Positions 1 to 9,358 of a stretch of DNA of 19,137 nucleotides are shown piece by piece. Every line of letters starts with the position of its first letter. The stretch's first letter is position 1. The notes beneath the pieces are model-generated. The model saw nothing but the letters and a program-made list of their open reading frames with translations. It was not told the DNA's origin and ran no database searches. Origin of the DNA: an uncultured Christensenella sp. (GTDB lineage Bacteria; Bacillota; Clostridia; Christensenellales; UBA3700); NCBI GenBank assembly GCA_910577845.1, contig CAJTNA010000021.1, positions 1 to 19,137 of the forward strand. The letters are read 5' to 3'. The translations under genes were made by a program, and so were the position numbers.

Positions 1-143
1 TAACTTTATATACAAGTATAGTGGATAAGCCATATTTACAACTTGCAATGCTTATAAATAATATGGGTGGTGTAAGCAGTGCTGGTAGTAACATACTTTG
101 GGAAGTTACTTGTGGTAATGATAATATAGAAAAATATTTTTAA
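1..143 (+). CDS. C-terminal end of an unrecognised protein (partial)
   Basis: An open frame enters from the left edge; its first complete codon is at position 3 and it ends at TAA 141-143. It gives 46 residues ending in NDNIEKYF, including the stretch LQLAMLINNMGGVSSAGSN. The other two + frames stop within the first 30 bases, and this stretch has more G/C and a more balanced residue composition than the AT-rich spacer that follows it. I do not recognise the family: too little is visible, and there is no diagnostic motif. The next gene on the right faces the opposite way, so this gene and the lipoprotein gene converge. Confidence 0.6.
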   Translation, partial: TLYTSIVDKPYLQLAMLINNMGGVSSAGSNILWEVTCGNDNIEKYF

Positions 144-179
144 TTAAGAATTTATCATAATTAGTTTTGCAAACTGGGG

Positions 180-248
180 CTATTACATTTAAATATTATA
201 TTGCTTAAATATATTGAAATGTTTTAATGTTTACAAGAAATGTAATAG
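180..248. repeat. 11-bp perfect inverted repeat, 47-nt loop
   Basis: CTATTACATTT at 180-190 is the exact reverse complement of AAATGTAATAG at 238-248. It sits just past the stop codon of the partial gene at the left edge. It could be a weak 3' end structure for that transcript, but the loop is long and no U-tract follows, so the role is uncertain. Confidence 0.4.
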
Positions 249-460
249 TTGATAAATATTAAAATGACTACATTTTGCAATAAATGTAAATAGTTTAGAA
301 TTACTAAAAACTTAAAGTTTAAAAGCAAATTCATAACTGATATACCAAAGTGATTGGTAATAAGATTTTTATTTGGATTAATACAATATATTGTATAAGA
401 TAGGTTTTCTATTTGTTGGGTGCCATTCAATTTAATAGTTAATAATGTAATAATATAAAC

Positions 461-489
461 TCCCTTTTTAACGGCTAGTTAAAAAGGGA
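461..489 (-). terminator. Probable terminator of the lipoprotein gene
   Basis: A perfect 12-bp stem (461-472 with 478-489) encloses the loop GGCTA. It lies 22 bases past the stop codon of the - strand lipoprotein gene. The pairing TCCCTTTTTAAC/GTTAAAAAGGGA is nearly symmetric, so it may also stop transcription arriving from the left. The T-tract on either side is weak; stem length and position are the main support. Confidence 0.65.
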
Positions 490-510
490 CTTGTTTGTGC
501 GTTTATGTTA

Positions 511-1401
511 TTATGCTTTAGGTTCTTCGCTTGTAAAAGATTTGATTTTATAAACCATATCACCCTCACTAATGATTAAAGGGACTCTGTTTGCTGGTAT
601 TGTAATTCCGCAATAATCTTTAGTCTCTGGCTCTTTAGATATTGTAACTTCCATTGGTTTACCGCTACCTGGGAAAGATTGATTTAAGCTTAGTTTAACA
701 ACATCTGCTTTGATTACTTCTTCGCTATTATCAAAAATCTTTTTTAATTGGTTAGCTTCAGTAATAGAAGCCGTCAATGTTTTCATTTTTGAGTCACTAA
801 TGCTTAGCACGCTAGTAGTTATTGCTGTAAAGTTATTATCAAGGTAACTACTTCTTGCAATATGGTAAAGCATTAAGTTATCATAAAAAGGCTTTTTAAT
901 CCATTTACCAGTTTTAAGTTCGCCACTATTTTCTACACCATCAAAGTTGGTTGAAAATTTACATTTTTCGTCCTCATAAAAAATTTGTGAAATTTGATTA
1001 ATGTCTTTGTTTGGTGAAAAACCTTCGTGTCCAGTAATATGAATTTTTTTATAGCTAGCAACTGGCTCAAAAGACGATTTGAAAGCAACTTTTGCAAACA
1101 TTGTACTGCCATCATTTAAAGCTGTATCAATTGTAATAACTGTACCAGAAAAGTTAGCTAGGTTACGGTCACCAATAGTTACTTTGTTATCTGTATTGGC
1201 ATAGTTTACTCTTTGAGTAGTGATTGTACTAGTGCCAGTGTATTTTGTATCGCCAAGTGTGCGAGTAACATCATAAGTGATTTGTTCATAATTGCCCCAA
1301 GGGTCACTAAAAGTTTTATGAGGTGGTTTACTTATACAACCGACCAAAACAACCGATAAAAGTGCGATTAGACATATTAATAACAAGATTTTCTTTTTCA
1401 T
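511..1401 (-). CDS. Predicted lipoprotein of unknown function, 296 aa
   Basis: The N-terminus MKKKILLL followed by a hydrophobic stretch and the lipobox L19-V20-G21-C22 is a clear type II (lipoprotein) signal peptide, so the mature protein should be anchored to the outer face of the membrane through Cys22. The rest (about 23-296) is soluble, polar and beta-rich in appearance, with no TM segment and no catalytic motif I can recognise; two further cysteines occur at about residues 151 and 268. The start is supported by GAGGT at about 1407-1411 ahead of the ATG (CAT at 1399-1401). The gene stands alone, divergent from addB and closed by the hairpin at 461-489. I did not find a convincing promoter upstream. 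It could be a substrate-binding or envelope-stress lipoprotein, but nothing in the sequence decides this. Confidence 0.85.
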   Translation of the reverse strand: MKKKILLLICLIALLSVVLVGCISKPPHKTFSDPWGNYEQITYDVTRTLGDTKYTGTSTITTQRVNYANTDNKVTIGDRNLANFSGTVITIDTALNDGSTMFAKVAFKSSFEPVASYKKIHITGHEGFSPNKDINQISQIFYEDEKCKFSTNFDGVENSGELKTGKWIKKPFYDNLMLYHIARSSYLDNNFTAITTSVLSISDSKMKTLTASITEANQLKKIFDNSEEVIKADVVKLSLNQSFPGSGKPMEVTISKEPETKDYCGITIPANRVPLIISEGDMVYKIKSFTSEEPKA

Positions 1402-1522
1402 ATATACCTCAATTTATTTTGCGTTTATTAATGAATAAATTAATTACATAGTAAGTTTAGCATATTTTTATAAAAAAAACAATTACTTTAACCGCTTATT
1501 ATAAAAATGTTTAAAAATTACC

Positions 1523-1552
1523 TTGAAAAGGTTGTCGATTTCGTGATATAAT
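1523..1552 (+). promoter_or_regulatory. Sigma-A promoter of addBA, extended -10
   Basis: TTGAAA at 1523-1528 and TATAAT at 1547-1552 are separated by 18 bases, with TG at 1544-1545 making an extended -10 (TGATATAAT). Transcription would start near 1559, giving a short leader. The ribosome binding site AGAGGTGG at 1568-1575 ends 7 bases before the addB ATG at 1583. Confidence 0.75.
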
Positions 1553-1582
1553 GATAACAATGAAAATAGAGGTGGTAGAAAT

Positions 1583-4500
1583 ATGCCGATTAAAGCTATT
1601 TGCGGTAGCACTTATTCGCTAGTGAGAAAGAGTGTGGTAGCTATTTTAAAAGACAATTTATCACTTGATAAAGTGAACTATATTATTTGCCCAGATAATA
1701 TGGTTAATTTTGTTAAACGGCAAATAATGATAGAATTAGGGGAGAGTTGTGCATTCAACTTTAAAGTATTGAGTTTGTTAATGCTTGCAAAAGAATTTTT
1801 ACCATTAGATAAAAAGCTTGTAACAGCAAGTCAAGGTGAAATGATTTTAAAAAACATAGCTGTAGGGAACGCTAGTAAGTTGAAATCATTTGGTAAGATT
1901 ATTGACAAAAATGGTGCTATAACTGAGATTATGGCTATGATAGACAAGCTTGCAAGCAGTAATATTAATCCTATGAAATTAGCCGATTGTGGTAAAAGTA
2001 TAGGTGGTATTTTAGGGGAAAAAGTGCTAGATATTGCTTTTTTATATGACGAATATTATAAGGCAATTGCAAATATTTATTTGGATAAACACATTATATA
2101 TAACAACTTTTCTATAACTGAAATGAGAAGGGTTTTGCCAGAAAACGCAAACTTTTATGTGGTAGATTTTAGTATTATGACGGCGGAAGAGATACGTATG
2201 TTAAACGCTATAGCAAAAGCTTGTAAAAACTTTGTAATAGGTGTTATTTGCAATGAGAAAAGTGATAATAAACGTATTTACCCTCGATTTTTGATAGATT
2301 TTTGCAAAAATTTAAGTATTAATGGCTTTGCCATAGAGTTTTTGAAAGCGGATAAAACAATTGAAGTGATTAGAGATTTATTAGTAAATAATCTTTATGG
2401 ATACAATCAAAGTGAAGAAGTAATTTGTGATGGAAGTATTGAGGTTAGGCACGCAGATACTACATTACTTGAAGTCAAAGGTGTTTGTAGGGAAATAAGA
2501 AAGGCAGTAGTTGAACTAGGTTATAGGTATAAAGATATAACAATTCTATGTCCTAACATTGATGTATACAAAAGTGATATTATAAGACAATTTGAAATTT
2601 TTGAATTGCCATATTATTTAAAAAATAATTACGATTTAGTAGATTTTGCTATTTGCAAATTACTTGTTAATAGCTTGGAAATATTAAAAAGTGGTTATGA
2701 TAAGTCTATAATGCTAGATTTAAGTAAAAATCAGTTATTAGGCTTTTGTAATGACGACATAAATAAATTTGAATTGTATGTAAATAAGTATAATATAGAT
2801 GGTAATCAATTTTTAACTGACTTTGAGTGTAGTAGCGATAGTTTATTTGATAAAGCAAATGAGATAAGAGCTAAATTAGTGCAATTACTAGGTGTACTTG
2901 GGGAAAGTGCTAGTGGTTGTGGTAGTTTTGCTATTGAGTGTGTTACTAATTATCTTAACACTATAATTAGCGGTAATAGTTATTACATTTATTTAAATAA
3001 ATTGCAAGCAGTTGGTGGTGAAAACGCAAGATATATGGCAGAACTTGCTTATTCAAAAGTGCTAAGTATAATTGCAAGTGTACAAGAGGTAGCTTCTGTA
3101 ATCAATAATTTAGATGTGTATGGTGCGTTGCAAAATATTCTAGCAGTTAGTAAAGTTTGCGGTGGAAAGCAACAAATGGATAGCATTAATATTATTAGTG
3201 ACAAAAAACAAGTTGGCAATCCAAAGTTGTTAGTTGTTATGGGTGCAAATGATGGAGTAATTGTTAGAGAAAGCAGTTCAATTGGTTTGTTTACTTATAA
3301 CGAGCTAGAGTTACTTGCTAGTAATGGTATTGAGTTTACGCCAAATATTATGGATATCAACTACGATGAAAAATTTGAGGCAGTACAGCTTTTTGTTAAT
3401 GGTGAAAAGGTTTTAATAACATATAATCAGGCGGTGGGCGATTGTTCGCTTGTTGTAAAAAATGTTTGCAATCTTTTGAATATAAAAAGTGAACAATTGG
3501 TTGGTGATAGTAATACTATCAATATGAATTATTCAAATTATGCTATGAAAATCGGTACTAAAACTAACGCAAAACAAGAATTAGCCAATTATTTTGGGGA
3601 AAGAATGCGTGGTATTGATATTGGTGACAGAAAAGTTTTTGACTATTTGTATACCAAATTAGACGGTCAGTTTAAATATGAAAACATTATAAAAGAAAAA
3701 GATTTTAAATATGTAAAGCCTAATGATTTATGTTGGGGTAAATCTGAGGATAAACTTTTTGCAAGTGTGTCGGCGGTGGAAAGGTATCTTGAATGTCCGT
3801 TTAAGTTTTATTGTGAGAGGATGTTAGGACTTAAAAAGATTCAAAATGGTGGCTTAGATAATGCTACTATAGGTAGTTTTGTACATAGAATACTTGAAAA
3901 GTTTTTTAGGCGAAATAAAGATTTGAGTTTGCCAGAAGATGAAATTAAGAAAATAGCTAATGATTTGTGCAGAGAAACTATTTTGGAAGAAAGTTTTAGG
4001 GTGATTGGTAAGTCTTATAGCAAAAATGCTCTAGAAAATTCATTATTTAAAAGAGCGGAATATGTGGTATGCAAAGTAGCTACTGTTGCAAGTCGTAGTG
4101 ATTTTGAGCTAAAAAAAACAGAGCTCACATTTGGGTTTGAGTACTCAGATATTCCAGCATATTCTATTAAGGTTGGTGACAAGCAATACTTTGTAAGAGG
4201 TAAAATTGATAGGATAGATAAGTTTGGTGATTATGTTGCCATTATTGATTACAAGTCCAAGAGTAAAATTAGTTGCAGTGCTAAAGAGGTGTATTATGGT
4301 GAAAGGGTGCAATTACTAATATATCTTAATGCTTATACGCATCAATCAAAGGTGACTCCTTTTGCGTTGTTATATATGCCTATGCCATATAGCTATGCTA
4401 AGGGTGAGGATAGTGCTGTTTATAAGTACTCAGGGTTCGTGCGGGATTTGGATAATGCTATTTCACATTTTGATAATAAATATCAAGATGAAAGGCTATG

Positions 4501-4783
4501 TTCCTTGCCGTTAAAATTCTATAAAGGGGAATTGACGGATAAAAATAGATTGAAAAAGCAAGAGCTAGATATTTTGTGTGAGTATGCGGATAAGGTAGTT
4601 GCACAAGCAATTAGTGAGATTGAAAGCGGGTATATTGAGGCAAAGCCAGAAAGTTGTGACGGGTGTGATTATGGACAAATTTGTTTGAGGCAAAATGCCC
4701 CTCAAAATAGGCGTAAAAAAAATGGCAAGCAAATTGTGATTACAAAGAATGAGGAAAATCAGGATGGCGAAACTGAAGTTTAA
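1583..4783 (+). CDS. addB: AddB subunit of the AddAB helicase-nuclease
   Basis: AddB is the partner of AddA in the enzyme that resects double-strand breaks to produce 3' tails for RecA. This 1066-residue protein is a little shorter than B. subtilis AddB. The C-terminal RecB-type nuclease is intact: GSFVH at 764-768, Asp876, the IIDYKS motif (Asp889, Lys891) and Gln910 in QLLIYLNAY. It is framed by the four-cysteine iron-sulfur staple, Cys738 in YLECPFKF and Cys1025-x2-Cys1028-x5-Cys1034 near the end. The N-terminal helicase-like half is degenerate, as expected for AddB. The usual nucleotide-binding loop is also gone: the start reads KAICGSTYSLVRKS where a GxxGxGK[ST] loop is normal. The gene has its own promoter and ribosome binding site, and its last 20 bases overlap addA, so the two are probably cotranscribed and translationally coupled. 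Confidence 0.95.
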   Translation: MPIKAICGSTYSLVRKSVVAILKDNLSLDKVNYIICPDNMVNFVKRQIMIELGESCAFNFKVLSLLMLAKEFLPLDKKLVTASQGEMILKNIAVGNASKLKSFGKIIDKNGAITEIMAMIDKLASSNINPMKLADCGKSIGGILGEKVLDIAFLYDEYYKAIANIYLDKHIIYNNFSITEMRRVLPENANFYVVDFSIMTAEEIRMLNAIAKACKNFVIGVICNEKSDNKRIYPRFLIDFCKNLSINGFAIEFLKADKTIEVIRDLLVNNLYGYNQSEEVICDGSIEVRHADTTLLEVKGVCREIRKAVVELGYRYKDITILCPNIDVYKSDIIRQFEIFELPYYLKNNYDLVDFAICKLLVNSLEILKSGYDKSIMLDLSKNQLLGFCNDDINKFELYVNKYNIDGNQFLTDFECSSDSLFDKANEIRAKLVQLLGVLGESASGCGSFAIECVTNYLNTIISGNSYYIYLNKLQAVGGENARYMAELAYSKVLSIIASVQEVASVINNLDVYGALQNILAVSKVCGGKQQMDSINIISDKKQVGNPKLLVVMGANDGVIVRESSSIGLFTYNELELLASNGIEFTPNIMDINYDEKFEAVQLFVNGEKVLITYNQAVGDCSLVVKNVCNLLNIKSEQLVGDSNTINMNYSNYAMKIGTKTNAKQELANYFGERMRGIDIGDRKVFDYLYTKLDGQFKYENIIKEKDFKYVKPNDLCWGKSEDKLFASVSAVERYLECPFKFYCERMLGLKKIQNGGLDNATIGSFVHRILEKFFRRNKDLSLPEDEIKKIANDLCRETILEESFRVIGKSYSKNALENSLFKRAEYVVCKVATVASRSDFELKKTELTFGFEYSDIPAYSIKVGDKQYFVRGKIDRIDKFGDYVAIIDYKSKSKISCSAKEVYYGERVQLLIYLNAYTHQSKVTPFALLYMPMPYSYAKGEDSAVYKYSGFVRDLDNAISHFDNKYQDERLCSLPLKFYKGELTDKNRLKKQELDILCEYADKVVAQAISEIESGYIEAKPESCDGCDYGQICLRQNAPQNRRKKNGKQIVITKNEENQDGETEV

Positions 4784-7700
4784 TGAAGCACAACAGAAAA
4801 TAATTGACCATAGAGAAGGTAATATGATTGTTTCTGCCTCTGCTGGCAGTGGCAAAACTACTGTTATGCTTGAGCGTGTGCTTGGAATGATAGAGGAAGG
4901 AACGGCTATTGATAGGATAGTTATATTGGCTTTTAATAATTCAATTGCTGCGGAAATACGTGCTAAAATGTATAAAAAGCTTATGGAAAGACTAAAAGAG
5001 GTTGACAATTCTAAGCAAGAGTTCATCAAAGAACAAATTGACAGACTGCCGTTTTGTAATATTATTACAAATGACTCATATTGCAAGAGGACAGCAAGCG
5101 AGTTTTTTCAAATAATAGGTATCAATCCTAATGCAGATATAACTTCTGAAGTGGAAAAGAAAATAATGTTTGGCAAAGCTTTTAAGAGTGCTATTGGTGA
5201 ACTGAAAGAAACCTGCAGAAAGATATTTGATTTAGCTTTGAAGTTTGGCGGTGAGGACAAGTTGCTTAGCCAAATAACAGCAATACATAACTATGTTGCA
5301 ACTCAATCGGGCGGAATGATGTGGCTAGATAAAGTTATTAGCGGAGTTTATACTGAGGATATAAGTAAATCAACAATTATGACATATTTATTTGATATGG
5401 TTGATGTTAAGGTGGACTCTTGTTGTTCGGCTTTAAGTGAGATTGTTGAGTTAATGAAAATTTACGCCAACGAATGCCCAGAAGATGGTAGAAAAAAATT
5501 AGAGATTTATCAGCAATATCTGACTTTTTTTGAGGGATTGAAAGCGAATAAAGATTATGACGAGTTTAGGAAACTTATATTATCTTTAGAATTTGTTAAA
5601 AAAGAAAGAGCAAAAAAGAATGTGGATATTGATTGGGATAGATACTCTGTTGATTTTTACAAGGTGAAAAATAATATTATTTGGTTGCAAAACAAGTTTG
5701 AAAAGCCACTAAAAGTTGTACAAGCATTGCATAAGGGAACCATTGCAGATATTAAATTGTTAGTTAATTTATACAAAACAACTCTAGCAAAATATACAAA
5801 TCTCAAGGAAAAGGCGGGAAAATATGACTTTGCAGATTTTCCAAAAGCGGTGATAGAATTGCTTAGTGATAAGAATATTCAAAAAGAGTTGAGTATGAGG
5901 TATGACTATATTTGCGTGGACGAGTATCAAGACACTAACTATGTACAAGAGGAAATCTACACTAATATATCTAATGGCAACAACTTATTTATGGTTGGTG
6001 ATAGCAAACAGAGTATTTATAGATTTAGACTTTCCGAACCTAAGATATTGCTTGACAAATATAACGATTACAAAGCGAATGAGGAACACGGCAGTACAAT
6101 AAGATTGGATAACAATTATCGTAGTGATGAGGGGATTGTCAACTTTGTTAATGAGATATTTAATGATGTTATGACGAAAGAATATGGCGGAATTGACTAT
6201 AAAAGCACGGACCAACTTGTATATGGTGCTAAATTTGACAATCCACAAGCTACATCATATGAGGTACATATTTTCCACGACCCAGAAAAAGGGGGGAAAG
6301 AAACAATTACCTTTGATAAGGTGTATTCTGTTAAAAACGATATCCTTGAGCAGAGTGAAATTAGTACGTCATATAAAGAGGGAATATTCATAGCAAATAA
6401 AATAAGGCAAATTTTGAAAAATTACAAAATTTATGATGCTGAAATTAAGGGTATGAGAAATGTTAGACTTTCCGACATTGCATTGCTAGCACGCTCTGGC
6501 AAGCCAAGTGTGCGTGAGGTTGTGAGAGCTATTCAAGACGCAAAAATACCTATTGACATAGCACCATTGCTTAAAGAACAAGGCGTATATGAGGTTGAGA
6601 TTATAAAGGATATATTACGGCTTGTTGTTAATGATATGCAAGATTATCCACTTGCATCTGTGCTTGTTAGTTATTTTGTGGGTATGGATTATGACGATTT
6701 GTTGGATATACGTGCAAAGCAACCTAAAGCGGAATATTTTTGGAATGCTGTTAAGGCTGAACAAGAAAATAATCAAGATATTCAAAAAATGTATAAATTT
6801 ATTGAAAATTTGCGTATAAAAGCCTCATATATGAGCATAAAAGATTTGGCGGAATACATTGTATACGATTGCGGTTTTGATAAATATATTTTGACTCAAG
6901 ATGGCGGTGAGTTTAAACTAACTGCAGTAAAGACATATCTTGCGACATTAGGTGATTTGTCTAGCGGATATAGCTTGCAAGAGTATGTTGCAACTTTAAC
7001 TGACGAAAAAATGGAAATTAAGGGCGGTTCTAGTGGTGATATGGTGCGAGCAATGACTATCCATAAAAGCAAGGGATTGGAGTTTCCTGTTGTTTTTGTT
7101 TGTAATATTGATGAGGACTTGGATAATAGCAAAGGTTTAGCAATGCCAAAAATTCAAATAAATAAGGATGCGGGTATTGCAATCAACTATTTTGATGAGG
7201 ATACAATGACTTCAAGGAGTAATTTGGCTTTTGATGTATTACTTGAAAAGAATAGACTAGAGGATAAGGCAGAGGCAATGCGATTGTTTTATGTCGCATT
7301 GACACGACCAAAAAACCATATTATCTTAACTGGTTCAACTAAAGCACAAGAGTTGGAAGCACCAAGCCTTGAAAAGTCCAACAGCTTTTTAGATTGGGTA
7401 TTGATTGCCTCACAAAGCAATCCAAAATTGAAAAATTCCATTATTTCGCATAAAGATGAAGATGAAAAACCTCAAAGTAATATGCAAAGGTATACTTTTA
7501 TGAAATATAATGGTGCAAGTATTGATTGCATTGATAAATATTTAGATTTTGAATATAAAGATAAAAAAGCTCAAAATTTAAGTATAAAATATACGGTAAC
7601 GGAGATAAATAAACAATGTGGTAATAAAAACTCGATTTTTGTCGAATATGAGGAAATAGACGAGGAGGAAAATAATTCTGATATTGATAGAGCAAAACGA

Positions 7701-8183
7701 GGAACTGCTTACCATATCGTGCTGGAAAATATTGACTTTAATTCTAACACATTAGATAAAGTTAATAGTGAGATTAATAGGCTTGTTAGTTGTGGGGTAT
7801 TGACAGAGCAAGATGTGCAGAGCATTGATTCAAATGAGATTTTAAGTATTCTAAATAGTAAAGTTTTTGACTATGCCCGTAAATCAAAGTGTTATCGTGA
7901 GCAAGAATTTACACTTTATACAAAAGCTTGTGACGTTTTAGATACTGATGTCGAAGATAAAGTGCTTGTTCAAGGTACTATTGACTTGTTAATAGTTGGA
8001 GAGGAAGTTTGGATTGTTGATTACAAAAAATCAGACGAGAGCGATTTGGTACTTTTGGAAAGATACAAAATGCAATTAAAGCTTTATTCAATTGCGGTGC
8101 AAAAGGGCATTGGCAGAAAGGTGGACAAGGCGATGCTTTTTGTAATTGGTAGTGGTAAAGTGATTGAACTACAAGTTGATTGA
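4764..8183 (+). CDS. addA: AddA subunit: UvrD-family helicase and RecB-type nuclease
   Basis: AddA is the motor and second nuclease subunit of AddAB. With the start used here it has 1139 residues. All superfamily 1 motifs are visible: FNEAQQ near the N-terminus, Walker A AGSGKTT (Lys31), DEYQDT at 386-391, GDSKQSIYRFR from 412, NNYRSDE from 450, HKSKGLEF from 767, and FYVALTRPK from 842 with the arginine finger at 848. The C-terminal nuclease is complete: GTAYH (His984), GTID (Asp1074), VDYKKS (Asp1086, Lys1088) and Gln1104. An ATG at 4749 in the same frame would add five residues. I prefer 4764 because GAGG at 4751-4754 is correctly spaced from it, whereas 4749 has no ribosome binding site. 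The overlap with the end of addB implies coupled, near-equimolar synthesis. With both subunits intact the complex should be active. The Chi sequence it recognises cannot be read from this window. Confidence 0.97.
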   Translation: MAKLKFNEAQQKIIDHREGNMIVSASAGSGKTTVMLERVLGMIEEGTAIDRIVILAFNNSIAAEIRAKMYKKLMERLKEVDNSKQEFIKEQIDRLPFCNIITNDSYCKRTASEFFQIIGINPNADITSEVEKKIMFGKAFKSAIGELKETCRKIFDLALKFGGEDKLLSQITAIHNYVATQSGGMMWLDKVISGVYTEDISKSTIMTYLFDMVDVKVDSCCSALSEIVELMKIYANECPEDGRKKLEIYQQYLTFFEGLKANKDYDEFRKLILSLEFVKKERAKKNVDIDWDRYSVDFYKVKNNIIWLQNKFEKPLKVVQALHKGTIADIKLLVNLYKTTLAKYTNLKEKAGKYDFADFPKAVIELLSDKNIQKELSMRYDYICVDEYQDTNYVQEEIYTNISNGNNLFMVGDSKQSIYRFRLSEPKILLDKYNDYKANEEHGSTIRLDNNYRSDEGIVNFVNEIFNDVMTKEYGGIDYKSTDQLVYGAKFDNPQATSYEVHIFHDPEKGGKETITFDKVYSVKNDILEQSEISTSYKEGIFIANKIRQILKNYKIYDAEIKGMRNVRLSDIALLARSGKPSVREVVRAIQDAKIPIDIAPLLKEQGVYEVEIIKDILRLVVNDMQDYPLASVLVSYFVGMDYDDLLDIRAKQPKAEYFWNAVKAEQENNQDIQKMYKFIENLRIKASYMSIKDLAEYIVYDCGFDKYILTQDGGEFKLTAVKTYLATLGDLSSGYSLQEYVATLTDEKMEIKGGSSGDMVRAMTIHKSKGLEFPVVFVCNIDEDLDNSKGLAMPKIQINKDAGIAINYFDEDTMTSRSNLAFDVLLEKNRLEDKAEAMRLFYVALTRPKNHIILTGSTKAQELEAPSLEKSNSFLDWVLIASQSNPKLKNSIISHKDEDEKPQSNMQRYTFMKYNGASIDCIDKYLDFEYKDKKAQNLSIKYTVTEINKQCGNKNSIFVEYEEIDEEENNSDIDRAKRGTAYHIVLENIDFNSNTLDKVNSEINRLVSCGVLTEQDVQSIDSNEILSILNSKVFDYARKSKCYREQEFTLYTKACDVLDTDVEDKVLVQGTIDLLIVGEEVWIVDYKKSDESDLVLLERYKMQLKLYSIAVQKGIGRKVDKAMLFVIGSGKVIELQVD

Positions 8184-8251
8184 TAAAATTTATTAGACAT
8201 ATGTTAGAAAAAATAATGTAAAAACCATTCAAAAATCGATATTAAAATAAA

Positions 8252-8300
8252 AATCGTACTACATAATACAATTATAAGGAGAAAGATATGTGGTACGATT
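8252..8300 (+). promoter_or_regulatory. Inverted repeat enclosing RBS and start codon
   Basis: AATCGTAC at 8252-8259 and GTACGATT at 8293-8300 are perfectly complementary, with further A-T pairs outside. The 33-nt loop between them contains the ribosome binding site AAGGAGA (8276-8282) and the ATG (8288) of the next gene. In RNA this would display or restrict the initiation region. An 8-bp match can arise by chance, so regulation here is only a suggestion. Confidence 0.3.
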
Positions 8301-9148
8301 CTTTTTTATATCAATTTGAAAACTTTTTAGATGTTTTTAAAGGTGGAAGCCTTTATTGGGGTGATATTATTAATGGAACAATTATAGCAGTGCTACTTTT
8401 TGTTATCTTTACAATTTCGGCTGTAGTGGCTTTAATTGTAAATGGTACAGCTTGTAGCGATATTAAACTTGTAAGAACTTTTCGCAATTTGAAAATGTTT
8501 ACAGCTAGGTTTGGTGTAATTCAAAAAGGTAATTTTACACATTTTAATAAAATGTGTTTGAGCAGAATGCCAGGTCAAGTTAAAAGGGCTTGCATTAAAT
8601 ATATTTTCTATCCAAATACTCAAACTCAAACTAACTTGAAAAGAACTTTAATTAGAGTTTCAGACAGAAGTTGTTCAAACGGCTTTATAGGTTATCTTTC
8701 AGTTTATGGTATTGGTGCGGTATTGGCTATTGTTACTATTGCTCTTGAAACATTTTATCTAGAAAGCAATAATTTATATCTTGCAATTAGTTTGTTTTAT
8801 GGTGCAACTGTTTTGATTGTTATGGCTTTGCAAATGTATTATATTGCAAACAAATATAAAAATATTGACCTTCAAATTTATACTGAAATCATTTCAAGAT
8901 ATATTGATGACGGAAAAGCAGAGGCTATAGAGGAAAAACTTGCAAATAAGAGCGAAAATAAGGCTATAGACAGCATTGACGAACTAAGACGAGTAGTTTA
9001 TGGCTTAATAGAGAGCGGTGCGTCTAAAGAGCTATTAGCTATGTTTAAAGACGGTTTGCTAAGTATTGCATCAACAAATTACAATAGTACAGCTGACCAA
9101 CTACGTTTGGAAAACATTGTAACAAGAATAAATAATTATATTGCGTAA
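8288..9148 (+). CDS. Membrane protein of unknown function, three TM segments
   Basis: This 286-residue protein has hydrophobic segments at about 30-52, 132-154 and 163-186, separated by a basic, Cys-containing polar region (about 55-130, with several Arg and Lys). A charged C-terminal domain (about 190-286) looks alpha-helical and is probably cytoplasmic. There is no signal peptide and no enzyme motif that I recognise. The three-TM layout with a long first loop loosely recalls MotA/TolQ-type proteins, but their conserved residues are not apparent, so I do not assign it. The start has a strong AAGGAGA ribosome binding site 5 bases upstream. It lies 104 bases after addA on the same strand, so readthrough from the addBA promoter is possible. 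I see no clear promoter of its own. Confidence 0.85.
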   Translation: MWYDSFLYQFENFLDVFKGGSLYWGDIINGTIIAVLLFVIFTISAVVALIVNGTACSDIKLVRTFRNLKMFTARFGVIQKGNFTHFNKMCLSRMPGQVKRACIKYIFYPNTQTQTNLKRTLIRVSDRSCSNGFIGYLSVYGIGAVLAIVTIALETFYLESNNLYLAISLFYGATVLIVMALQMYYIANKYKNIDLQIYTEIISRYIDDGKAEAIEEKLANKSENKAIDSIDELRRVVYGLIESGASKELLAMFKDGLLSIASTNYNSTADQLRLENIVTRINNYIA

Positions 9149-9175
9149 AATTTTTAAATGTTTACTTTGTTAATT

Positions 9176-9195
9176 CTTTTAATTATCATTAAAAG
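9176..9195. repeat. 8-bp perfect hairpin after the membrane protein gene
   Basis: CTTTTAAT at 9176-9183 pairs with ATTAAAAG at 9188-9195 around the four-base loop TATC, 27 bases past the stop codon at 9148. It has no G/C core and no T-tract follows on the + strand, so a terminator role is doubtful. Confidence 0.35.
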
Positions 9196-9358
9196 CAAAA
9201 AAATATTTAGCTATTATATTTAATAATTTTTGTTATTAGTAGTGATATACAAAACATTATAAAACTTATGCAATTTGAATGATTGAATCTCAATTGTAGA
9301 TTTTTAATTTAACTAAAATTTTATTGTAAAACTATACTAAAAGCATTTTAATATTATT

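Larger units (their letters stand above)
144..510. other. Convergent intergenic region
   Basis: This is a gene-free AT-rich stretch between two convergent genes. It holds two inverted repeats, listed separately: an 11-bp pair with a long loop (180-248) and a 12-bp terminator-like hairpin (461-489). The only open frame inside it (- strand, 224-430) is rich in I, N, L and Y, has no ribosome binding site and looks like chance. Confidence 0.6.

Noticed and set aside
224..430. 68-residue open frame on the - strand
   Set aside because: Low-complexity I/N/L/Y-rich product, no ribosome binding site, and it overlaps one arm of an inverted repeat in AT-rich spacer DNA.
4749..4763. Upstream ATG of addA as the true start
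   Set aside because: No ribosome binding site lies before 4749, whereas GAGG at 4751-4754 is well placed for the ATG at 4764, which also gives the usual short N-terminus before the helicase Q motif.
4565..5086. 173-residue open frame opposite the addB/addA junction
   Set aside because: It lies antisense to two well supported genes whose motifs are continuous through the region, and the product is L/I/S-rich shadow sequence.
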